From Actinomycetota bacterium (lineage in GTDB: Bacteria; Actinomycetota; Actinomycetes; Mycobacteriales; Pseudonocardiaceae): a stretch of 34,939 nt of DNA. The stretch's first letter is position 1. Each line of letters opens with the position of its first letter. Of the stretch, positions 29,205-34,939 are shown piece by piece. A program made the position numbers and the translations under genes. The stretch lies in contig JAJPIR010000337.1 of the NCBI GenBank assembly GCA_021324675.1, positions 1-34,939 on the forward strand, written 5' to 3'. The notes below the pieces were generated by a model. It was not told the DNA's origin and searched no databases. It saw only the letters and a program-made list of their open reading frames with translations.

Positions 29205-29633
29205 CTAGGGCTTGATCAGGCCGAGTTGGCGCAACAGGCCGAGCTGGTCCAGGCATCCCCACCGCTCAACGATCTTGTCGCCGTCGATGCGGAAGATGTT
29301 GACACCACGCAGGGTGAGGGTTTTACCGCTCGGCGACGCACCCATCAGTTCTGCCCGGTGAGTCCCGCTGGCGGTGAACAACTCGGCGACGAGATCGCCC
29401 TCGGCGATCAGCGCCCCGACATCGGAGTGCCAGTCGGGCAGGGCCCGCCGGAATGTGGCGGCTGCCAGCCGCATGCCTTCCGGCCCGCCTGGCGCCCCGG
29501 GAAACGGCGGATCGTGGCTGACGAACTTCGGGTGCAGGTAGCGATCGACGGCCGCGAGATCGCCCTTGCTGAACAGGTCCTGGATGAAGTTGTTGACGAG
29601 GTCCTTGTTGCCAGTGATGCGGTCGGTAGTCAT
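29205..29633 (-). CDS. SnoaL-like (NTF2-fold) ester cyclase-type protein, 142 aa
   Basis: The compact protein shows NLVNNFIQDLFSKGDLAAVDRYLHPKFVSHDP-type features (DLVNNFIQDL, VDRYLHPKFVSHDPPF), then FRRALPDWHSDVGALIAEGD, LVAELFTASGTHRAELMGAS and RGVNIFRIDGDKIVERW. These are typical of SnoaL-like polyketide cyclase/ester cyclase family members. The ATG at 29633 gives the usual length; the long upstream frame is antisense to the next gene. It lies convergently after the his operon, four bases beyond the 49-aa gene, and is divergent from the LuxR regulator. The substrate is unknown. Confidence 0.88.
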   Translation of the reverse strand: MTTDRITGNKDLVNNFIQDLFSKGDLAAVDRYLHPKFVSHDPPFPGAPGGPEGMRLAAATFRRALPDWHSDVGALIAEGDLVAELFTASGTHRAELMGASPSGKTLTLRGVNIFRIDGDKIVERWGCLDQLGLLRQLGLIKP

Positions 29634-29721
29634 GGCCAGATCATGCGGCGGGCCGGGGCGAGCAACCATCCCAGGAAGTTGGGAATTCCCTGGCCGCGCT
29701 GCTGGCGGGACACTGGTCGTC
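29634..29721. promoter_or_regulatory. Divergent promoter region of the SnoaL-like and LuxR genes
   Basis: The 88-base gap between the divergent starts must hold both promoters and any autoregulatory site. An inverted element, GGAAGTTGGGAATTCC with GGAATTCC at its centre, lies at about 29671-29690. No clear -35/-10 pair was assigned. Confidence 0.35.
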
Positions 29722-30795
29722 ATGCCGAGGCGAGCAAGCGCGCGCCACGCCGAGCAGGAGATCATCCGGCATTGCCACAGCGGTTTGGACGTCGACGATG
29801 TGCAGCGCCGGGTGCTGCGATCTCTGCGCCGGCTGATGCCGATCGACGCGGCGTTTTTGGCCACCGCAGACCCGGAGACGCTGCTGTTTACCGGAGCGTC
29901 GAGCGAAGAGCCGCTCACGGAATCGGCATCGCTTTTTCTGGACAACGAGTTCGGCTGCCGCGACGTGAACAAGTTCACCGCACTGGCCACATCGGCGCGA
30001 CACGTTGCCTCGCTGGACGCTGCAACCGGTGGGGACCGGCTGTCCAGCGCGCGATACCGCGACATCATGCGGCCGCTGGGCCTGGGCGACGAGCTGCGGG
30101 CGGCACTGGTCACGGGGTCGTACTGCTGGGGCTTCCTGTGCTTGCATCGCGGGAACCACCCGCTGGGCTTTAGCCCCGTTGAAGCCGCCGTGCTGGCCAG
30201 GGTCGGCCCGCACATTGCCCACGCGCTGCGCCAGGCCGTGCTGCGGGCCAGGTCCCCGTCGCTCGACGACACCGCCGGTCCGGGTGTTGTCCTGCTCGCC
30301 GATGACTTCAGTGTCGTGGCGATCACGTCGCAGGCCGAGCACCTGCTGTCGCTGCTCAGCAACGGACCACCCGCCGAGCACCCATTGCCGGTCACGGTGC
30401 ATGCGGTGGCGGTAGCGCTGGCCGCGGTGGAAAACGGCACGTCGACGTCACTGCCGAGCGCCCGGGTCCTCACCAGAAGCGGTCAGTGGCTGTCCGTGCA
30501 CGCATCGCGGCTGCACGGGCCTGGTGAACCGCACATTGCCGTCGTGCTCGAACCCACCGAAGTCCGCGACAGCGCGCCACTCGTACTGGCCGCCTACGGG
30601 CTTTCCCGGCGTGAGGCTGAGGTAGCCAGGCTCGTGCTCCGTGGGAGCTCGACCCGTGCCATCTCCGATGCCCTGCACATCTCCGGGCACACCGTCCAAG
30701 ATCATCTTAAAGCTGTTTTCGACAAGGTTGGTGTGCGTAGCCGCCGTGACCTGGTGGGTCGGCTGCTCGGCGCGGCACGCCCGGATCGAGGTTGA
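29722..30795 (+). CDS. LuxR-family transcriptional regulator, 357 aa
   Basis: The ATG at 29722 removes a 52-codon extension that runs through the divergent gene. The N-terminal 230 residues resemble a GAF-like sensing domain (RRVLRSLRRLMPIDAAFLAT, VTGSYCWGFLCLHRGNHPLGF, EAAVLARVGPHIAHALRQAV). The C-terminal helix-turn-helix spans about 285-345: YGLSRREAEVARLVLRGSST, ISGHTVQDHLKAVFDKVGVR. The architecture fits an actinobacterial LuxR regulator with an effector-binding GAF. It is divergent from the SnoaL-like gene and overlaps or abuts the flavoprotein gene downstream, both likely targets. Confidence 0.85.
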   Translation: MPRRASARHAEQEIIRHCHSGLDVDDVQRRVLRSLRRLMPIDAAFLATADPETLLFTGASSEEPLTESASLFLDNEFGCRDVNKFTALATSARHVASLDAATGGDRLSSARYRDIMRPLGLGDELRAALVTGSYCWGFLCLHRGNHPLGFSPVEAAVLARVGPHIAHALRQAVLRARSPSLDDTAGPGVVLLADDFSVVAITSQAEHLLSLLSNGPPAEHPLPVTVHAVAVALAAVENGTSTSLPSARVLTRSGQWLSVHASRLHGPGEPHIAVVLEPTEVRDSAPLVLAAYGLSRREAEVARLVLRGSSTRAISDALHISGHTVQDHLKAVFDKVGVRSRRDLVGRLLGAARPDRG

Positions 30796-30803
30796 CTGCA
30801 CAC

Positions 30804-32162
30804 ATGACCACTCAAGTGCTGGTCGTCGGCGCCGATGCCACGGGGATGAGTGCGGCTTCCCGGGCGCTGCGGCGCGCCGGGCGCAACGGGCTGACTGTGA
30901 TGGCTTTCGAGCGTGGCCATCACGTGTCCTATTCGGCGTGTGGCATCCCGTACTGGGTGGCGGGTGATGTGTCCGGTCCGGACGCTTTGATCGCCCGCAG
31001 TGCGGCCAAGCACCGAGCCAACGGCATCGACGTGCGGTTGCGTACCGAGATTACGGAAATTGACCTGGATAAGCGCACGGCAACGGCCGTGCCGTTAGAT
31101 GGTGACGCCAGCTACCAAGTGGGCTTTGACGAGCTGGTACTGGCTACCGGCGCCGTCCCTGTGCGTCCGCGGCTACCAGGGGCGGATGCCCCAGGCGTGT
31201 ACGGCGTGCAGACGCTCGACGACGGCGCCGCTGTCCTGGCCGGCCTGAGGGATTCGCCGCGCCGAGCGGTGGTGGTGGGCGGCGGGTACATCGGCATCGA
31301 GATGGCCGAGGCGATGGTCCGTCGCGGTCTGGCGGTGACGGTGGTGGACCAGGCTGCCGAACCGATGTCCACTCTCGATCCGGACATGGGCGCTCTGGTG
31401 CGCAAGGCGATGGTCGGCATGGGCATTGAGGTGCTCACCGATACCCGGGTCACCGGCTTCGAGACCAGCCGCGGCGGCCGGGTATCCGCGGTGGCCACCC
31501 GGGACGGCACGTTGCCGGCTGAGGTTGTCCTGCTGGGTCTGGGTGTGCGGCCGAACACCGAGCTGGCCCGGGCGGTGGGCCTGCCACTCGGTGAGCACGG
31601 TGGGCTGCTCACCGATTTACAGATGAGGGTTCCCGGCCACGACGGGGTGTGGGCCGGGGGTGACTGCGTCGAGGTACTCCATCGCGTTTCGCAACGCCGG
31701 GTGCATGTTGCGCTGGGCACTCACGCCAACAAGCACGGCCAGGTGATCGGCACGAACCTGGCGGGTGGTTATGCGACCTTCCCCGGCGTGGTCGGCACCG
31801 CGGTCAGCAAGGTGTGCGACCTCGAGGTCGGCCGGACAGGGTTGCGGGAGGTCGAAGCGCGGGCAGCCGGATTCGAGCCGGTCACCGTGACGGTGCAGTC
31901 CACCACCAGGGCTGGCTACTTCCCGGACACCGCGCCGGTCACGGTCAAGATAATCGCCGAGCGAGGCACTGGACGGTTGCTGGGTGCGCAGCTTGTGGGC
32001 CGGCAAGGTTCGGGCAAGCGGGTCGACGTCTGCGCCGTAGCGCTGTGGAACGAGATGACCGTCGAGGAGATGACCAGCCTGGATCTCGGCTACGCACCGC
32101 CGTTCTCCCCGGTATGGGATCCCGTGCTGGTGGCAGCGCGCAAGGCTGCTGCAGCGGTGTGA
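30804..32162 (+). CDS. FAD-dependent pyridine nucleotide-disulfide oxidoreductase, CoA-disulfide reductase/NADH oxidase type, 452 aa
   Basis: Three features define this group: an N-terminal FAD motif (VLVVGADATGMSAASRALRR), the single redox Cys46 in SYSACGIPYWVAG, and the central NAD(P)H motif RAVVVGGGYIGIEMAEAMVR. AGGDCVEV completes the FAD site, and the C-terminal dimerisation domain follows (GAQLVGRQGSGKRVDVCAVA). The active-site Cys after GHHVSYSA corresponds to the cysteine-sulfenic or CoA-mixed-disulfide residue of the family. Reduction of CoA disulfide, persulfides or O2 is possible; the substrate cannot be chosen from sequence. A TTG (30792) in frame would overlap the regulator's stop, but the ATG is preferred. 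Confidence 0.88.
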   Translation: MTTQVLVVGADATGMSAASRALRRAGRNGLTVMAFERGHHVSYSACGIPYWVAGDVSGPDALIARSAAKHRANGIDVRLRTEITEIDLDKRTATAVPLDGDASYQVGFDELVLATGAVPVRPRLPGADAPGVYGVQTLDDGAAVLAGLRDSPRRAVVVGGGYIGIEMAEAMVRRGLAVTVVDQAAEPMSTLDPDMGALVRKAMVGMGIEVLTDTRVTGFETSRGGRVSAVATRDGTLPAEVVLLGLGVRPNTELARAVGLPLGEHGGLLTDLQMRVPGHDGVWAGGDCVEVLHRVSQRRVHVALGTHANKHGQVIGTNLAGGYATFPGVVGTAVSKVCDLEVGRTGLREVEARAAGFEPVTVTVQSTTRAGYFPDTAPVTVKIIAERGTGRLLGAQLVGRQGSGKRVDVCAVALWNEMTVEEMTSLDLGYAPPFSPVWDPVLVAARKAAAAV

Positions 32163-32177
32163 CGCCGGAATCCCGCA

Positions 32178-32831
32178 GTGCCAAAGGGTGATGAGAAAAG
32201 GCCTCACGGCGCAGCCGATGGATGTCCCGTTGAGGATGTCCACGTCGCGAGAGGGAACAATCGCCACCGGATTATTGCGACCGCATCGCAAGATTTTTTA
32301 GACAGGCCCGACCAGGTGGCAACTGTAAACAGGAGTCTTTTCCGTTCTCTGGTTATAGATGCCATTCCCATGTTGCGAGGCAGAACCCCGGACGATGAGG
32401 ATGTCGACAGGTGGTTTGCCAACAGCCCCGTCGAAAAGCGATTGCTGATTGTCAGGGGTCAACAGCAGGCGCTTCGATCGGCGCTTGCTCATGTTGTCTT
32501 CATGGAGTTGGTGGGTGATGTTCTGTTGCTGCTCGAGGCCGGCGATCCTTTAGTACCGTCGACTGAGGAAATGCCGCGAGATGGCGAGTACGTCGGTGAC
32601 GTGATCAATGTCCCTTATCGTGGCGGATATCATCGATTTATGCTTGCCGGGGCCCGATGGATACAGGGGCCGTCTTTTGTTTTTTACCGAATCGGTAAAG
32701 GCTCCGGATCACCCTTACCATCAGCTTCTTGCCGCTACCCATTCGGCGCAGTCCACTGTCCACGGCGTGCGAACAGAACAGTATGCTACCAAATTCCGGA
32801 CTGCATACCGGGGGATCATTCGCGATCATGA
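32178..32831 (+). CDS. Hypothetical protein, possibly the 5' part of a frameshifted gene, 217 aa
   Basis: Starting at GTG 32178, the product has a protein-like stretch (NRHRIIATASQDFLDRPDQV, IVRGQQQALRSALAHVVFME, LVGDVLLLLEAGD, EEMPRDGEYVGDVINVPYRG, MLAGARWIQGPSFVFYRIGK). After about residue 175 it becomes low in structure and cysteine-rich, ending at 32831. The following frame (32608-33390) overlaps by 224 bases and becomes protein-like at exactly this point. An insertion of one base near 32690-32720 would join the two. GC seems lower than in the metabolic genes, and no family is recognised. It may be an acquired accessory gene. Confidence 0.5.
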   Translation: MPKGDEKRPHGAADGCPVEDVHVARGNNRHRIIATASQDFLDRPDQVATVNRSLFRSLVIDAIPMLRGRTPDDEDVDRWFANSPVEKRLLIVRGQQQALRSALAHVVFMELVGDVLLLLEAGDPLVPSTEEMPRDGEYVGDVINVPYRGGYHRFMLAGARWIQGPSFVFYRIGKGSGSPLPSASCRYPFGAVHCPRRANRTVCYQIPDCIPGDHSRS

Positions 32832-33390
32832 GGATCTTGTATCGTACCGGCCACTGTTTTTGGCAAATTTCCAAGACATGATGATACCTCTGGTTGCCGC
32901 GCAGAAAGCCTGTCTCGCCCGAATGTATGGGGAAGGCGGGGGGTTCCCGCGGCCAGAAGAGATCGCCAGGCTTGTCTTGGCAAACCTCGATATGTTGTCC
33001 TTGCCGGCGCGTATGAAGCGGGAGGCTGCACTTAAGGTAATCCCGCACCCAGTGATCCGATACGCTGATCGCCCTATGGAGGATAAGCCGTTTGCGTCCA
33101 TGCCGCCACTGTTTGTCCTCGAAGACGCCGGAGATTTGAAGCTGAAGCTGGCGCCCGAGTTCGCCTATCTACAATCGGCGAGACACAGTTTTTGCGCGGG
33201 ACTCGTGGCGCATAGGTCATCCGATCCGAGAGGCCGAGAAACAGCGGAGAGGCTCCTTTCCGCGGCGGGTCTCCGGTCTGGCCGGCCACCCGGAGGTCCT
33301 GACTATGGAAAGATCGATCCGATAACAATTCTGGGGATCATCGCGGCGCGTATCGCCAGGGACACGATCTTCCGTGAAAGCCCTTCCTGA
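32608..33390 (+). CDS. Hypothetical protein, possibly the 3' part of the same gene, 260 aa
   Basis: From ATG 32608 the frame encodes a coherent helical protein to TGA 33390 (YHQLLAATHSAQSTVHGVRT, FRTAYRGIIRDHEDLVSYRP, FLANFQDMMIPLVAAQKACL, REAALKVIPHPVIRYADRP, LKLAPEFAYLQSARHSFCAG). It overlaps the previous frame by 224 bases, which is unusual for true neighbours. It could be a separate gene with an internal start, or the remainder of a frameshifted single protein of about 400 residues. No ribosome site precedes 32608. No family is recognised. Downstream it converges on the TetR gene with only five bases between. Confidence 0.55.
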   Translation: MSLIVADIIDLCLPGPDGYRGRLLFFTESVKAPDHPYHQLLAATHSAQSTVHGVRTEQYATKFRTAYRGIIRDHEDLVSYRPLFLANFQDMMIPLVAAQKACLARMYGEGGGFPRPEEIARLVLANLDMLSLPARMKREAALKVIPHPVIRYADRPMEDKPFASMPPLFVLEDAGDLKLKLAPEFAYLQSARHSFCAGLVAHRSSDPRGRETAERLLSAAGLRSGRPPGGPDYGKIDPITILGIIAARIARDTIFRESPS

Positions 33391-33395
33391 GGAAC

Positions 33396-34007
33396 CTAAT
33401 TAGTGGATAAAGCATCAGAATGCATCGCAGGCGCGCTGACCAACCGGTCGAGTTCCAGTAGTGCTGCGGCGGCGGACCGAGCCCGTTGGGCTGCGGCACC
33501 ATCACGCTCGACATGCGCGGTAATTATGGCTCCCTCAACCAGCAGCATCAGCCGATCAGCCAGTGTGGTGTGGTCAGTGACGCCGGATCCGGCCGCTACG
33601 TCGGCCAGCAACGCGCGCAGGGCTGCTTTGTGGTCGCGGGCGATGGATCTGGCGGTTGGGCTGGTGGCGAGCTCACCGGCGATATTGATAAACGCGCAGC
33701 CGTTGTAATTGGGCTGGGTAAACCACTGGGTCAGCGCGTCGAACACGGCGAACACGCGCGCCGGCCCGGACTCGGCAGTGTCTACGGCGTTACGCAGCCA
33801 ATCGAGCCAGCGCCGGTCCCGGCGCCGCAGATAGGCCTCGACCAGCCCATCTTTGGATCCGAAGTGCGCGTACAGGGTCTTGGTCGCCACACCGGCCTCG
33901 GCGACCACCGCGTCGACACCGACTGCCTGCACGCCGCGCTCGTAGAACAAGCGTTCGGCGGCGTCGAGCAGCCGCTGTGAGACGTCGTTGTCGACGGTCG
34001 GGCTCAT
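33396..34007 (-). CDS. TetR-family transcriptional repressor, 203 aa
   Basis: The N-terminal TetR helix-turn-helix spans about 10-58 (RLLDAAERLFYERGVQAVGV, VVAEAGVATKTLYAHFGSKD). The C-terminal ligand domain includes RVFAVFDALTQWFTQPNYNG, FINIAGELATSPTARSIARD and LMLLVEGAIITAHVERDG. The ATG at 34007 is preferred over the TTG just before it. It is divergent from the DJ-1/PfpI gene, with a 98-base gap containing two copies of a candidate operator 32 bases apart. Autorepression and control of the neighbour are inferred. Confidence 0.9.
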   Translation of the reverse strand: MSPTVDNDVSQRLLDAAERLFYERGVQAVGVDAVVAEAGVATKTLYAHFGSKDGLVEAYLRRRDRRWLDWLRNAVDTAESGPARVFAVFDALTQWFTQPNYNGCAFINIAGELATSPTARSIARDHKAALRALLADVAAGSGVTDHTTLADRLMLLVEGAIITAHVERDGAAAQRARSAAAALLELDRLVSAPAMHSDALSTN

Positions 34008-34040
34008 CAAGGCTTCAGTATACGGCTTGCGGACCTTGAC

Positions 34041-34088
34041 GGAAAACGGTCGTTACCCTACCGTCGCGCCCAGGAAAACGTCCGTTGC
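34041..34088. promoter_or_regulatory. Paired candidate TetR operators, upstream block
   Basis: GGAAAACGGTCGTTACC (34041-34057) and GGAAAACGTCCGTTGC (34073-34088) each contain AACG-NN-CGTT, with centres exactly 32 bases apart (about three helical turns). They fill the divergent gap between the TetR and DJ-1/PfpI genes. A half-site ACCGTC lies between them. Repressor binding is inferred from symmetry, repetition and position. Confidence 0.6.
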
Positions 34089-34105
34089 ATGGGTGAGGGG
34101 GCGAG

Positions 34106-34771
34106 ATGGTTGGCGGCGGGTTCCGGCTCGGGATCTACGTCTTCAAGGATGTCGAGATTGTGGACTTTGCGGCGCCGTATGGGGTTTTCGCTGTCGCCCG
34201 ACGATTCGATCCCGAGCTCGACGCGTTCCTCATCGCCGACGCGCTTCGGCCAGTGCAAGCCCAGGCCGGCTTCACCGTGCTGCCCAACTACTCCTTCAGT
34301 GACCAACCCGCGATGGACGCGTTCCTGATCCCGGGTGGATTCGGCACCCGGCAGGAAGTCAGCAACAGGCGATTGCATGAATTCATTCGCACCCAGCCGA
34401 ACGACACGCTGCTGACCAGCGTGTGCACCGGCTCGTGGATCTACGCGAAGATGGGTCTGCTCGACGGGATCCCTGCGACGAGCCGCAAGGAACCCGATCC
34501 TGTCGAAGCCAGGCCGCCAGGGAAGGTCCCGATCGACCGGCTCGCCAGCCTTGCGCCGGCTTGTCAGATCAGCCGCGCTCGAGTCGTCGACGCCGGCCGG
34601 ATCATCACCGCAGGTGGCATCGCGTCCGGCATGGAGCTGGGTTTTCACTTGCTGCGCCGTGCCGGCTACGACGAGAACCTGATCAGCGAGGTCGCCCGGG
34701 TGATGGAGTACCACGACGCCTACAAGCTCTACCGGGACGACCTGGAGGCAATCGAGCCACCACGTACTTGA
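34106..34771 (+). CDS. DJ-1/PfpI (class I glutamine amidotransferase-like) family protein, 221 aa
   Basis: The nucleophile Cys107 is in the elbow SVCTGSWIYAKMGLLDG, preceded by FLIPGGFGTRQEV, and a conserved acid is present in VEIVDFAAPYGVF (about 17-29). This matches the PfpI/isonitrile hydratase-like subgroup. The usual Thr-His after LLDG is replaced by ATSRK, so the catalytic mechanism may differ. Family members include isocyanide hydratases, glyoxalase III and stress proteins; the substrate is unknown. GAGGGGGCGAG precedes the ATG. The divergent TetR repressor and shared operators indicate inducible expression. Confidence 0.88.
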   Translation: MVGGGFRLGIYVFKDVEIVDFAAPYGVFAVARRFDPELDAFLIADALRPVQAQAGFTVLPNYSFSDQPAMDAFLIPGGFGTRQEVSNRRLHEFIRTQPNDTLLTSVCTGSWIYAKMGLLDGIPATSRKEPDPVEARPPGKVPIDRLASLAPACQISRARVVDAGRIITAGGIASGMELGFHLLRRAGYDENLISEVARVMEYHDAYKLYRDDLEAIEPPRT

Positions 34772-34776
34772 CTGAA

Positions 34777-34796
34777 GACGGTCGTTTCCGACCGTC
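34777..34796 (+). terminator. 8-bp hairpin downstream of the DJ-1/PfpI gene
   Basis: GACGGTCG and CGACCGTC pair perfectly around TTTC, six bases after the stop. It lacks a T-run. The 5' arm with the loop also forms a near-copy of the TetR operator core, so the element may be regulatory instead of, or in addition to, ending transcription. Confidence 0.5.
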
Positions 34797-34818
34797 ACCC
34801 GGGCAGGAAACGGCCGTT
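34777..34818. promoter_or_regulatory. Paired candidate TetR operators, downstream block
   Basis: GACGGTCGTT (34777-34786) differs in one base from the upstream core AACGGTCGTT, and AACGGCCGTT (34809-34818, flanked as GGAAACGGCCGTTTTC) is an exact core palindrome. Their centres are again 32 bases apart, and ACCGTC and CAGGAAA recur between them as in the upstream block. The block lies upstream of the coding start at the right edge. Confidence 0.5.
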
Positions 34819-34902
34819 TTCTGATCGACAGGCCGGCTGCCCCCGACCCAGGCTGAGGGGTGGCGCTGTGGCCGATCCACCGCCGCTGTGCAGGAAAGGG
34901 AC

Positions 34903-34939
34903 GTGCCATCGCCCGTGGTGACTGACAGCGCTGACGTGA
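34903..34939 (+). CDS. Start of a further gene, cut by window edge
   Basis: GTG 34903 follows AGGAAAGGG (34892-34900) at suitable spacing, and twelve codons (VPSPVVTDSADV) are open to the edge. The product cannot be identified from so little. The gene order of related actinobacteria would place hisH after hisB, and a short variable N-terminus before the HisH fold is possible, so this may be where the histidine operon resumes. Confidence 0.45.
   Translation, partial: MPSPVVTDSADV

Noticed and set aside
29205-30473. 422-codon version of the SnoaL-like gene
   Set aside because: The upstream part is antisense to the LuxR regulator; the family begins at ATG 29633.

Overview
The window looks like chromosomal DNA of a high-GC actinomycete, most likely of the order Pseudonocardiales or a close relative. 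GTG and TTG starts are frequent, neighbouring genes often overlap by 4 bp (GTGA/ATGA), and there is an XRE-DUF5753/DUF397 regulatory pair. Gene order resembles the Mycobacterium tuberculosis block bioB - bsaP - DUF2567 - nrtR - nadABC - hisDCB. The order-level placement is inference; no rRNA or tRNA gene was seen.

Positions 1-5,000 look like an accessory region. Base composition appears lower in GC, coding density is low, and the left edge cuts the first codons of an IS5-type transposase. After about 1.3 kb of repeat-containing DNA without a convincing gene comes a tiny His/Trp-rich peptide gene with its own ribosome binding site and strong terminator (1375-1574). Then follows the most unusual locus. 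Two divergent small genes (1866-2105 minus and 2747-2944 plus) encode membrane-spanning or exported peptides that end in the same C-terminal motif, CG(D/S)(Q/K)PGVCP. The second lies directly upstream of a six-helix sensor kinase and a NarL-type response regulator. I read this as a candidate peptide-signalling or peptide-sensing cassette.

Positions 5,096-13,000 hold an LtrA-family membrane protein, a 54-aa membrane peptide, a MarP-like membrane serine protease broken by one base, a secreted S33-type tripeptidyl aminopeptidase, a membrane protein with an HExxH zincin-like tail, and a GNAT acetyltransferase. From 13,039 to 14,452 there is a DUF397/XRE pair with a divergent 75-aa protein.

Positions 14,509-21,311 are conserved cofactor metabolism: bioB, bsaP and a DUF2567 gene in overlapping order, a convergent LON-domain gene, then nrtR divergent from nadA-nadB-nadC. 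A perfect inverted repeat (GTTTTCG-N9-CGAAAAC) sits at the nrtR start, where an autoregulating NAD repressor would bind. An FAD oxidoreductase with a TPR-LuxR regulator and a secreted M14 carboxypeptidase follow on the minus strand.

Positions 25,937-29,200 are the histidine genes hisD-hisC-hisB plus a 49-aa coupled membrane protein. The next block (29,205-34,771) is not histidine metabolism: a SnoaL-like protein divergent from a LuxR regulator, a CoA-disulfide-reductase-like flavoprotein, an unrecognised gene pair that may be one frameshifted gene, and a TetR / DJ-1-PfpI pair flanked on both sides by paired copies of the same candidate operator. A last coding start, cut at the right edge, could resume the histidine operon.
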